From positions 32,115-96,114 of the forward strand of contig JACCGJ010011417.1 of the NCBI GenBank assembly GCA_013407085.1: a stretch of 64,000 nucleotides of DNA. Reading direction: 5' to 3'. The DNA is from Atriophallophorus winterbourni. Lineage: Eukaryota > Platyhelminthes > Trematoda > Plagiorchiida > Microphallidae. The notes under the pieces are model-generated. The model worked only from the letters and a program-made list of their open reading frames with translations. It was not told the origin of the DNA and did not search any database. The position numbers and the translations under genes were made by a program. This document shows positions 1 through 10,096 of this stretch, piece after piece. Position 1 is the first letter of the stretch. Every line of letters starts with the position of its first letter.

Positions 1-12
1 GAAGAAGAAGAA
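1..12 (+). mobile_element. (GAA)n tail of a LINE lying upstream of the window
   Basis: The first twelve bases are GAA repeats followed by the flank CCACGTAGCT. The same tail and flank occur at 42,881-42,905, where they end a complete LINE 3' region. The window therefore probably starts at the 3' end of another copy of that LINE. Confidence 0.6.
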
Positions 13-2689
13 CCACGTAGCTGGAAGACTGTTTTTCTGATCATGACTACTACAGGCTAACTGATTCTGTTTACAAACCCGCCGTCCATCTAGCAAGTAT
101 TTATCAAAAGCTCTAACGCATCAAGTTTGTGTCCACACAAGTCATACCACGCCTGCTCATATATATGCATTGGATATTTAACAAGTTCCCTAAAACTTTT
201 GTTGGCCTTTCTAGTCAGTGCGCGTTTATCATGTAACATTGTCAGAGGATTTAAAATCAATTGTTGGATAGATTTTCCGGAAAATACTGGATAAAAATTT
301 CCCCAGTAATTCCATCCAAGATACGGTCAATGTACTTTTATTGAACATCATAAGATACTTATACTCCAGAGTATTTTTCAATCAAACCAAGACTATATAT
401 GACTTTTTCCTAACTGCTAAACCATTGATTTTTCTACTACTTTATTTTATAGAGATATTCATTTCCCTTCTCAAATATCCTAAGGTGTTGAACAGCTCCA
501 AGCTATTCACAGCATAAGTTCTTTAAACATGAATTTTAAATCCTTTTATTGAATAAGCATTGCAATAACTTCCATGTAATTAAGTGAGACATTGCTCCTT
601 CTAAAGTTGTTTTTAAATCGCTATCTTTAGTCTGTAAAAAGGTTATCCCTAAATGGACAGTTTAAAACAGTGGTCCATGCATGAGTATTAGACAGGTAAT
701 CGCTCAACACAATGAAATCGAAAGTGTGTACCCTGCAGATGATGCGTTTAGGACGTGCAGTGTGAAGATAATCAGGCTGGCATCGTAAAGGTGCACACAC
801 TTAAAGTGTTTGGAAAACAAACCATCTCTTCCTCTGTCAGCATGGTTTCGTCCTTCTTAACAATGTTTTCTTGCAATCTGAACCATTTAGATCAGTGCTG
901 AACACACTATCCAATTTAGCGGACCCTTAAAAATTTGTTATACACTCAAATAACCGTCGTAGTACAAGTACTGATTTTTTCATTTTCCATTCCTGTGTAT
1001 CCATAGCCTCATTTGGAAATGAAAGTGCTACTTGGTTCCAGCTACTTCCTAGCTTAAGCGTTATAAACATCTTTAAATAGTTGCTTAAGTTACTCTATCA
1101 ACTTGTACATCCGTAGATGTTGATGATACAATGTTTTATTTTCAAATGATTTCACGAATGCTGTGTGTCAGTTTCAATGGAATTATGTTCCTCCTTTTTT
1201 ATTTAGAAACAAAACATATTTTGAATCGCGTTGACGGATCAACGTTCGATCATCAGCAAATTGATTCTGATTACGTAAGTTTAGTCGCAAAATGTAGCCA
1301 AGATTTCGAAATAGTGATATTCTGCACTAGTGAAAATCTGTCGGGCGAATGAGGGATCTATCTTGAACGCCACAGAACCCCGGGTGATTATAATGTTTTA
1401 TTTAGAATATTACCCACCACTTTAGCGATAAAAATTGTATAAAGGCTTCAGTTATTGCAAAATCAGTTGAATTTTAAGTTGTTTAAGCCGAATATGATTG
1501 ATTGCGAGCTGGTGATTCATATGGTGATTGTTGTTCACATACCAAGTAGAGTATTTTGGTTCGAACTCGGGAGATAATTATATAATCGATGGGTTTTAGC
1601 ACTCATAAAGACGACTAACGTTTGTTTAAATCAGTGCATCACGAATAAAACAAAGGTGGAACTCAAAAACAATTTTGCAGGCGTGAAATGAGTAGTCTGG
1701 TATTGAACATATTTCAACCTACAATTTAGTACATGAGGTATTCTACCATCAAATACACCTAAATTTAATAATATAAGGACTCAAGACACACAGCCATTAT
1801 TTGCCCTCACAAATAGGCGAAACTGCGGCAGCATCACTGTCCAAAATATTTATTCCGTCACGAGTTTTCTCTGTAGCATATTGGAAATTATGTCGCTAAC
1901 CAGTGAATCTAATTTTAAATGTAGCAGCTGTCAAGGTATATAAGTTGTTTTTGGCCACAGTTTGCAAACAATTTATTAGTATATCTGTTATGCACACGCA
2001 GGTGAAGATCAAGTTTACCTAAATATAACGATTCTGAAACCTATGGTATGTTTGGAATTTTTAATCGTACATACAATTTTATAGATTGAAATATGAACTA
2101 GGGTTTTTTTTAGAAATTTTTATTCCATTTTTAACAAATTTCTTGGAATTGACCTTGACTAACCGGTGTTATTTATTGAATTCGCTTCATTTTCTTTACG
2201 CAGTTAGGCATTGAACAATATTTTTGAAACTATTCATCTATTTCAAATATTTTTTCCCGTTGGAACAGACATTCATAAAATCTCCATGAGAAAACATTGT
2301 CTTATTGTCTTATTTATTACAAGCGCTCCTTGTCTTATTTCCGTTATAATCTTTTTCGTTCCTAGAATTATACTTCTCGCCAGGACTGACATGTCATGTA
2401 ACCACCTTTCCCAAAGATGGCCGAGCGAACGTTTGAGCAAAATATTGGGGAAAGCAATTATTTTTGTATGGTGTCGCATACCACGAGCTTTATGATTATG
2501 TATGTATCCTTTCCTATGCATATTACGTACAATATTTCAGTGAACAGCTGTTATATTTTGTACCATAAATATTGAATAATGAGTCGTGAGCTCTGTTAGC
2601 TAATTACAATGTTTTATGCTACAGCAAACAAATAGAACCTAGATCCTAAGTATTTTTGAGGAAAATGTTTTCTGGATTGAACACATGAA
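13..2689. other. AT-rich spacer of unit 1
   Basis: I find no supported gene here apart from one weak plus-strand exon candidate at 1,207-1,274. The short open frames are not conserved as coding sequence in unit 2. For example, the hydrophobic frame at 2,211-2,495 carries an in-frame length change at 45,105-45,365. Confidence 0.5.
1207..1274 (+). other. Weak plus-strand exon candidate (68 nt)
   Basis: A pyrimidine-rich acceptor ending TTTAG is followed by an open 68-nt stretch (KHILNRVDGSTFDHQQIDSD) and a consensus donor TAC|GTAAGT. Two leftover bases at the start and none at the end give phase 1 to 0. In unit 2 the donor is kept but the acceptor AG is lost (TTTAAAAC near 44,097). No neighbouring plus-strand exon was found, so this may be a relic or chance. 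Confidence 0.2.
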
Positions 2690-3829
2690 ACACATGTTTG
2701 TTATGTTTGTCTGGTTTGCAAGGCCAAATCAACACCGTCAGCCTCGGCGACGAAAACCCCCGAATATGTTATTGAGACGCGTCTAAATGGAATGGAATCC
2801 AGTATTCAAAAACTGAGTGATCTGATAATAAACGTCATAAAGACTCCGTCGTTACCCGACTTAGAGGTTACTGCCGAAGAGCCGGTAGATAATCCATCAT
2901 ACTCGAGCAGGCCAACATTTGCCCAGATAACCGCACAGATGGTGACTAAAACGGGGAGGCGTTCGTTGGGATCAGTGACTCCTCGACTTAACAGAAAAGA
3001 AAAAGGACTCAACGAAACCACTGCTTCTAAAACGACTGACTCACATTATAAAACAAAATCTACGGGTGTAAACCTTAGCGTTATATGTAATAACGTGACA
3101 GAGTCGCAGGAAACGCTGTTTGAAGCTAAGCAAAAACATGACTTAGCTGAGTGGTATAAACTCTGCAGTCTGATGAGCATGGCCGCAGTTACTCCTTCAT
3201 CAGTAGTTCGATTAAACCGCCACCTGAATTCTCCTCACAAGGATGATCCTCGCCTTTTAAGAATAACGCTGCAATCTGCGGAGGACGTGGAAAACGTACT
3301 CTTAAATGCTTACATTCTTAGAGGTGTTCCAGAGACTACATGTCGTATCCATGCAGACTTACCATGGTGGGAGCGAAAGTCGTCGCAGAAATCTCGTGGA
3401 GAATGTAATCCGAGAAGTATTGTAATTCTAGGTGTTCCGGAAGATGCTGCTGACGTACCTTCTCAAGAAAAGTCTGAGCACGACCACAAACAATGGAAAT
3501 ATCTAGCCGAAACAATTGGTATTAAACATGCCATACTTGTGGATGCTTCTAGGATACCGCGGTCTTCCAACTATAAAGGGCAAGGTCCTAGTTCTATAAA
3601 GCTAACCTTCTTCACAACCGAAATGACGGATACTATCAAACGTGAATGGAAAGCTAATAGAAAAAACCTACCACAAAACGTCATGTTGAGCTTGCCCAAG
3701 GTAATAGCCGGAAGCAAGTTAACGGATGGTACTGACCCACAAACGCCTAGTGATGAGGTTCAACCTGAATGTCACGCGATAGCTCCAAAAAACTTGAGTA
3801 TTCCGACTCTAACCGAGTCGGCCCTCTAA
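2690..3829 (+). CDS. LINE ORF1 protein, N-terminus truncated
   Basis: The frame is open from the element's left edge, and the first in-frame ATG is at 2,792 (345 residues). Upstream of that ATG the frame reads CYVCLVCK, a cysteine cluster like the zinc-binding N-terminus of CR1-type ORF1 proteins, so the true start is missing. The C-terminal half (IVILGVPEDAADV, then a segment rich in basic residues) looks like an RNA-binding module. ORF1p of this clade binds element RNA. The 3' end overlaps the start of ORF2 by 61 nt in another frame. The function is inferred from position and composition. Confidence 0.6.
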   Translation, partial: THVCYVCLVCKAKSTPSASATKTPEYVIETRLNGMESSIQKLSDLIINVIKTPSLPDLEVTAEEPVDNPSYSSRPTFAQITAQMVTKTGRRSLGSVTPRLNRKEKGLNETTASKTTDSHYKTKSTGVNLSVICNNVTESQETLFEAKQKHDLAEWYKLCSLMSMAAVTPSSVVRLNRHLNSPHKDDPRLLRITLQSAEDVENVLLNAYILRGVPETTCRIHADLPWWERKSSQKSRGECNPRSIVILGVPEDAADVPSQEKSEHDHKQWKYLAETIGIKHAILVDASRIPRSSNYKGQGPSSIKLTFFTTEMTDTIKREWKANRKNLPQNVMLSLPKVIAGSKLTDGTDPQTPSDEVQPECHAIAPKNLSIPTLTESAL

Positions 3830-6646
3830 TAACTTTTCATGATTTGAACACCACGAACTTTATAAGATGTTTATATACAAATGCACAAAGCCTTCCGAAC
3901 AAATTAGCTGAGCTAACCGAGATATGTTCGCGCTACTCACCTGACATTATCGCCATTACAGAAACATGGTATTCTTCCCAATTGATTGAATCGGAGATAT
4001 CAATTCCAAATATGAATTTGATAAGGAACGATCGAGAGAGATGCGGTGGTGGTGTTGCTCTTTATTACCATAATAGACTCCAGTGCCATCCAATAGACAA
4101 GACAGAATTCACGCTCGAGGATACAATTTGGTGCACTTTAACACTGATGTCAGGTGAAGTCTGCATTATTGGTGTGGTCTACCGGCCCCCTTCATCTACG
4201 GAATCGTACAACGAAAGGTTGATCCAAGTGCTTCAGCGCTTGACTCGCACACAGCAAGCAACGACACTTATTATGGGTGATTTTAATCTGTCCACCCTTT
4301 ATCTCAGGGACGATCACTCCCCACAAACACCAGAATACCGATTTAGAGAGGTACTAGATTCAATCCCGTTATACAACCATGTTCACGAATGCACCCGGAG
4401 GAGAGGTTCTGACCGCCCCTCTGTCTTGGATTTGGTGTTAACGTCGGAGGAACAATCTATCGAAGCGATCGAATTCCAGGCTCCACTGGGTCTTAGCGAC
4501 CATTCAGTGCTTATGTTCGACTATGTTTGCAGTACTCAGCAATCGCTTACTCCGAATGGGGTGGTTCGACGGGTAGATAAATTGGCCCTGAGTAAATCGC
4601 TCGTGCAGATTCCGCACTTTCAGACGGACAATATAACCCCTGACTCGCAATGGAACGAGCTTGTAGGTTTTCTGAAAATGAAGATAGACGAGAACTCGCA
4701 GATCGTTCAGAAAAGATGCGTCGATGAACTTTGTTTTGTTGTCCGCAGCAGAACAAAAAAGTGGATAGCACTGAAGCGAGCAGCGTGGGTGCGGCATAAA
4801 GCCAACACTACTTCTACTTCTTGGCAACATTTTCGTATGTTACGCAACAAAGTGACTGCGCTTATTCGAGAGGATGAGTAAGCGCACCAATTGATGCTCC
4901 TGTCGAAAATGGAACGCAACCCAAAGTTATTATACAAAATCGTGAACGCGAAATCAAAAGTCAAACCAGGTATTTTTCCCATCCAGAATGGCGAAAAACT
5001 AACTGAAACAGCGTTAGAGACCGCTAATGCTCTGGCAATTTACTATTCTAAGGTGTTCGTGCCAAAGGTTTTAGTGGAACGTTCTGAGTATTCAATTGAA
5101 ACAGGAATCGAAACGTTGTGCGATATTTCGATAAATCCAATGAGTGTTGCAAGTCATTTGCTCAAACTAAAAGTAAGAAAATCCCCAGGAGCGGATGGCA
5201 TCACACCGGATGTGCTCAGGTTCTGTCACCGTCAGCTTTGTGAACCGCTCTTCAGCCTGTTTAACTATTCGTTGCTTAAGGGAGTTGTACCGAAAGATTG
5301 GAAGACTGGCGTGATAACACCTATCTTCAAAGGCGGTTGCCGATCTGACGCTGCAAATTATCGTCCCGTCACACCTTTACCTGTTATTGCTAAACTTATG
5401 GAACGTATCGTCTCGGAAAGAATAGTTGCACACTTTGAATCGCATAATTTGTTTTCGACAGTACATCATGGATTTCGATCACACCGATCTTGTCTCACAA
5501 ATCTTCTCATAGCATTAGACGACTGGACGAAGGTGTTGGATAGAAGTTCTTTTATCCACGTCTGTTACCTAGACATTTCGAAAGCTTTTGACGGAGTCAA
5601 TCATCATCTGCTTCTTCAAAAACTGATGCGATCAGGAATAAGTGAACCACTCATCTCATGGTTGTGCGACTATCTGTCAGATCGCGACGTCAGAGTTAAA
5701 GTTAACGGAGCGCTATCCCAAACGTTCAAAACCACCAGTGGAGTCCCACAAGGATCTGTGCTAGGCTCACTCCTCTTTCTGTTGTACATAAATGATTTAC
5801 CCCCCTCATATCGTCCAAAATGGTCCTGTTCGTGGATGATATGAAAATTTAGACGCCAATAAGTTCTGCAGAGGACTGTGAGAAACTGCAAACGGATTTG
5901 GACAGCGTGTCGAATTGGGCGGCCATGAATGACATGTCATTCAACATACAGAAATGTAAGATGATCCATCTTGGCAAGAATGTTCCTTGGACATATCGAT
6001 TGGGAAGTGAAATCCTAGCATGGAGCTCGTTAGAAAAAGATCTTGGAGTGTGGATTAGCGGGAACCTGAAGAGCACAGCGCACTGTGAGAACATATATCG
6101 ACGAGCAAACAGATTGCTAGGTATTTTTCGAAGAATATTTGGAAGATTCTCTCTGGTAACGTTACCAGGGATAATAAATGTCTACCTTCGCCATACGATG
6201 GAGTATGCGGTAGAGGTGTGGGCTCCTCGGCTGCGAAAGGATATTGCTCTCTATCTATCTCTATCTATCACAGAGCAACAAAGTTAGTGATGGGTCTTCG
6301 CAATGTTCCGTACACCGAAAGATTACGACGTCTGGGTCTATGCGATTTTACCCAAAGGAGGATACGACGCGATATTATTCTGACTTATAGAATTGTGTCT
6401 ACCGAAGGACATCCACTAAAACACTTGCTTGATGTATGTGATGGAAAAATAACACGCGGACATACCTTATCCCTTTACGTCCCAAGTTCCCGTATTGACT
6501 GTCGGCGCCATTTTTTCGCCATACGTGCTATATTTCTTTGGAATTCCCTACCCCAAAATGTGGTGGACTCTCCTTGCCTGGCGGCGTTTAAAGTGAAATT
6601 GGACTTACATATGCAAAAGAATAACATTCGTGAGCCTTACATTTGA
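3769..6646 (+). pseudogene. LINE ORF2: endonuclease-reverse transcriptase, disrupted
   Basis: The endonuclease half keeps its motifs: YTNAQSLPNK, ITETW, VYRPPSS, MGDFNLS, LDLVLTS and LSDHS. The RT half keeps SPGADGITPD, NYRPV, HHGFRSHRSC, motif A (YLDISKAFD), motif B (SGVPQGSVLGSLLF) and motif C (LFVDDMKI). Breaks are a TAA at 4,879-4,881 between the endonuclease and RT halves, a frameshift near 5,805-5,815 just before motif C, a TAG replacing the expected tryptophan just after it (near 5,850), and a frameshift near 6,250 inside an expanded TATC microsatellite. The tail (RATKLVMGLRNVPYTERL and on to 6,646) is the usual C-terminal region of CR1-like elements. The protein could not be made intact. 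Confidence 0.88.
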
Positions 6647-6764
6647 TATTCACTATTGCTTTTATACTATTGTATTTTTTCTGTTTTTATTCATACCGTC
6701 ATCCTGTGGTGTTGTATAGTATTAACTTTTTTAACCATAAATCTTTGAATCTTTGAATCTTGAA

Positions 6765-7089
6765 TCACGTAGCTTCCTTGCAATTTGATTCTACTTCCGA
6801 ATTTCAAGTCCCTCCATTGTTCTTTAATTTAGTTACAAGAAATGTACGTCTACCCGATCATGAATGCTGCTTTGCAGTTCGCTAAACGTTGTACTATAAT
6901 CTCACTGGGGAATTCAAAAGAACATCTGTGTAATTCCATCTTTTGTTTAATGTTTATTTGTGGTTTCTTCTAAAGTTTCCATCTGACAGCTTCAAACCTT
7001 ATATGACTAATGCAAACTTTTGAAGCAGGATTGTTTTTCCAACTTCTTCCGTTCGAAATCACATTAAGATTCTATATTCAAGTTATTAT
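6765..7089. other. Spacer after the LINE
   Basis: This AT-rich sequence is shared with unit 2 (from 45,563) at lower identity than most of the duplication. I see no feature in it. Confidence 0.4.
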
Positions 7090-7900
7090 TTATGTCGCGT
7101 AATGGTAAACAAGTAGCTCTTGTATGACACTTTTGCATAAGCCTGGTACGACAAACCCGTTTAATAACATGTGTATAATACCAGTTTAATGGGATTAAAC
7201 CGATTACTAAGAACCATAATGTTCATTTGCATGCAATACCAGCATATACTGCCGGTTTTGTGCTGTTTGTACTAATCAAGAAAAATAAGAATCAGGAAAA
7301 TAAGATCAGTATCCGCATGAGCGTGAAACTGTACTGCAAATGTTAGGAAGTAGGGCATACATGTCACTGATGCATAAGGCTGGTATGGCTAACGTGGTCA
7401 ATCAGATGTATCAAAACACAGGTTAAATGGGGCTTAACCCATAAACATTAACCCAAATATTCATTTGCATGAACTTTCATTACACACAGTGGGACCGGTT
7501 TCGTGCTGTTTGCACTCATCGAATAGGTATAGTAAGATCAAGATCCGAATGTTCTTGAAACAGTGGAGGAATGGTAAACACGTAGCGCTTGTATGTCGCT
7601 GTTGGATAAGGCTGGTACGAGCATTTCCATCAAACACCCTACAATCGGTTTCGTGCTGTTTGTAGTCATTTGGTGGGATCATTAATATCATCATCAAACG
7701 TTCTTCAAAAAGTGGATGAATGTTAAACAAGGAGCGCTTAAATGCCGCAGTTAGATAAGACTAGTACGAGCGAAGGTTATAATAACAGGTGTATGAACAT
7801 GTTTAATGAGGTCAAACCTTTAACCATGAACCAAGATAATCATTTGCATGCATTTCCACCACAATGGACAGTTTTCGTGCTGGTTGCACCATTCAATATC
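7090..7900. repeat. Degenerate tandem repeat array, about four units
   Basis: Four diverged units of roughly 150-290 bp share the landmarks AATGGTAAACAAGTAGC, GCATAAGGCTGGTACGA, TTCATTTGCATG and TTTCGTGCTGTTTG. Examples are 7,135-7,290, 7,370-7,520 and 7,600-7,890. Isolated partial copies occur near 10,250 and 27,545. The array is kept in unit 2 at about 45,890-46,690. Open frames within it are not consistent between units. Confidence 0.6.
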
Positions 7901-7946
7901 AATTCCTCCCGTTTAAGTTTCAGGATTTACCGATATCAAATGAAAT

Positions 7947-7952
7947 TTTATT
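7947..7952 (-). terminator. Polyadenylation signal of the distal last exon
   Basis: AATAAA on the minus strand lies 30 nt beyond the stop codon at 7,983. In unit 2 the same site reads AATGAA, so that signal may be weakened. Confidence 0.5.
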
Positions 7953-7982
7953 TTCTCAAAATTTATATATTTTGACAAAGCA

Positions 7983-8222
7983 TCATGCGTAACATTGTTT
8001 GTGGCCGTATTCATCCCTCAGTGGGAGACGGATAAGCAAACTGTCGTTGTCTGCCGATTGAGTCAACTTTGATTTCAGTAGAAGCGGCTTGTTCCAACTC
8101 GGCGAAAAATTGGTAAAAAGAGCGGAAACCTTGAGGTATAATCCTACTTGGAATAGACCCGTTTCAATAGGTCGTGCATAGCACAACGTTAACTCATCTT
8201 CAATTTTGAATTTTTCAGTCAA
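7983..8222 (-). CDS. Alternative or duplicate last exon (distal), 240 nt
   Basis: The acceptor is ATTAATAAACTCAG and the exon opens in phase 0. It reads LTEKFKIEDELTLCYARPIE, then GLFQVGLYLKVSALF, SWNKPLLLKSKL, LLIRLPLRDEYG and KQCYA-stop. It is paralogous to 8,967-9,212, with the same start phase, length and C-terminal cysteine. Because no separate upstream exon was found for it, it may be a mutually exclusive last exon of the same gene. It could also be the end of a separate copy. Confidence 0.65.
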   Translation of the reverse strand: MTEKFKIEDELTLCYARPIETGLFQVGLYLKVSALFTNFSPSWNKPLLLKSKLTQSADNDSLLIRLPLRDEYGHKQCYA

Positions 8223-8931
8223 CTGAGTTTATTAATTATAATGTGTCAATTGAATGTGTTAAATCGTGATTAATCACAACATACACGCATTAAATCAGCC
8301 CAGCATTCATGTATCACCTCTGGCCATTATTTTCAATTCCGCACACGTGTTTTGTTTGAAATCCGGTACAGAATCTATTGGTATCACTGCTTACTTCATT
8401 AATTTCATTTGAAATTGTGAAACGTATTCATGCGTAAAGATTGGACGAAACCAGCATATTAAAACATCGCATGTATTCACCGGAACTATACGAGAATTCA
8501 CATGTTTATTCGTCATTACATTTTTACTTTGAATCATAGTGTAGCCCAAAGGCTTTTTTCAGAATCAGACAAATCAGCATAAACCTTAAAGGTGATGGAA
8601 CACAAATTATTGTTCCCTGTTTCCAATCAGAATGGGAGTTGCCTTTCATGAGAACGATTCAAACGAGACCCTATTTGCCTCATATGTAGTAGGCTGATAA
8701 CTACGGCGTTTTAAAGCTCCCAAAACACTGTGTTCTAATGAGGTTAATTGAATGTGATATGGCATATAGAGCATTGTGATGTACAAAGAATGCGTTCCTG
8801 ATATTTATGACTAATTTACGCAAACATGGCACATGCAACTATTTGCGCATTTTCAATTTATTCGTATGTATTTTCTTTCATTTATAGATGACTCCCATTT
8901 ATGTTTCAGGATATAAGATATCAAAAGACAT

Positions 8932-8937
8932 TTTATT
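8932..8937 (-). terminator. Polyadenylation signal of the proximal last exon
   Basis: AATAAA on the minus strand lies 29 nt beyond the stop codon at 8,967. It is conserved in unit 2 at 47,718-47,723. Confidence 0.55.
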
Positions 8938-8966
8938 TTTCCAAAATGATGTATTCATGCAAAACA

Positions 8967-9212
8967 TCATGGGTAACATTGTTCCGTACCGTATTTATGC
9001 TTCATTGGGAGACGGATAAGGAAACTGTCCTTCGCTCCCGGTTCAATGAACCTTGATTTTAGTAGTAGCGGCGTGTTCCAACTCGGCGGATGAACGGTAA
9101 ACAATTGAGAAACCTTGAGGAATAATCCCACATCGAAAAGATCCCGGTGACCAGGAATACGTTCTGTAGCGCACGCAATTTTCTCATTTTCAAGATTGAA
9201 TTTTAGACGCAA
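8967..9212 (-). CDS. Last exon (proximal), 246 nt with stop
   Basis: The acceptor is TACTACATACAG and the exon opens in phase 0. Landmarks are LRLKFNLENEKIACATERIP, DLFDVGLFLKVSQLF, SWNTPLLLKS, FLIRLPMKHKYG and a C-terminal EQCYP before TGA. An AATAAA signal lies 29 nt past the stop. The unit 2 copy differs at 17 bases with 11 replacements. It is homologous to the distal last exon at 7,983-8,222. Confidence 0.75.
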   Translation of the reverse strand: MRLKFNLENEKIACATERIPGHRDLFDVGLFLKVSQLFTVHPPSWNTPLLLKSRFIEPGAKDSFLIRLPMKHKYGTEQCYP

Positions 9213-10041
9213 CTGTATGTAGTAATAATGAGATGTCAAAAATATGTAAAATCGTCATTAATCACGACATACACGCATCGACTTAGCAACATTAAAAGTG
9301 CCCAGACTTCATGTATCTGCTCCAGCCGATATCTTTCATCCCTTAGATGCGTTTTCTTTGGAATCCGGTCCCGAATCTATTGTTATCACAGCAAACGCCA
9401 TGGATGTCATTCAAAATTGTGAAACGTATTCTTGCGTAACGGATAGACGAAACCAGCAAATTCGAACGTGGTATGTATTCACCTGAACTATTGGATGATT
9501 TACATGTTTATTCGTCATTACAATGATTTTTTTCAGAATCAGATAAATCAGCATAATCTTTAAATGGGATTGAGCACTAATTCATTGACCCATTATTCTA
9601 CTAATCGGAATTGGAGACGAATTTCATGAGACTGATTAAAACGGGACCATTTTCGCCACAAATGTTGTGGGCTGAAACCACAGCGTTTATGAATCGCGCA
9701 ATTGCTTTCAAACCAAAGTGTTTGAATTTATGATCATGAATCTATTTTAATTAATTTCCTTCAGTGTGCTTCACAAATTCGACCTATTTACACAATGGGA
9801 AACTTAATCAATGCTGGGGATAATTTTTTGTTGAATTTATGTAAATGCAAATATTCTACTACAAGCTAGAAATTAATGTTTTTAAAATCGACCTGATGAA
9901 ATGCGAATAAATGTAAAAATTGCGATTTCGGACACTAGATATCATGCTTTATTAAACGATTAAATTGGTGCTTTTATACCCTTCCAATATGCGAAAAAAA
10001 TCAAATTTAACAAACAATTAAATTGTCCGAATTGAACTCAC

Positions 10042-10096
10042 ATTTTCACGTATCTGTGTTTCATGTAAGCCCCTCCTTTGAGGATCACTGAAAGCA
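10042..10096 (-). CDS. Penultimate exon, 55 nt, frameshifted in unit 1
   Basis: The acceptor is TTTTCAACCCGACAG and the donor is AAT|GTGAGTTC. The unit 2 homologue (48,830-48,885) is 56 nt and joins phase 1 to phase 0 correctly. Here one T is missing near 10,063, so the last exon would be read out of frame and stop early. This is either a real lesion or a sequencing error. Confidence 0.55.

Larger units (their letters stand above)
2690..6764 (+). mobile_element. CR1-like non-LTR retrotransposon, 5' truncated
   Basis: An element of about 4.07 kb is present in unit 1 and absent at the matching site in unit 2 (45,556-45,562), so it inserted after the duplication or was lost from unit 2. It has an ORF1, then an ORF2 with apurinic endonuclease and reverse transcriptase. 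It ends in a short tandem of TTTGAATC instead of poly(A), as is usual for CR1-type elements. The left end opens inside ORF1 coding sequence, which indicates 5' truncation. Several stops and frameshifts make it inactive. No clean target-site duplication is visible. Confidence 0.9.
7905..8735. repeat. Tandemly duplicated last-exon block, distal copy
   Basis: This block of about 0.8 kb is homologous to 8,895-9,705. The homology covers the 3' flank with its polyadenylation signal, the last exon, and about 500 bp of upstream intron. Both blocks are also present in unit 2, so the last-exon duplication is older than the 42.9-kb duplication. Confidence 0.7.
8895..9705. repeat. Tandemly duplicated last-exon block, proximal copy
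   Basis: This is the partner of 7,905-8,735. Shared landmarks include GTTTCAGGAT, AACATTGTT, AATCACGACATACACGCAT, ATTGTGAAACGTATTC and TTCAGAATCAGATAAATCAGC. It carries the last exon at 8,967-9,212. Confidence 0.7.

Noticed and set aside
2211..2495. Plus-strand frame with a hydrophobic stretch that looks like a membrane segment
   Set aside because: Unit 2 deletes part of the hydrophobic run and alters the rest, and no splice or start evidence supports it.
9266..9376. Possible 111-nt minus-strand exon (frame begins IRDRIPKKTHLR)
   Set aside because: It is open in both units, but its 0-0 phase does not fit the neighbouring exons. The paralogous segment near 8,270-8,375 has stops in that frame.
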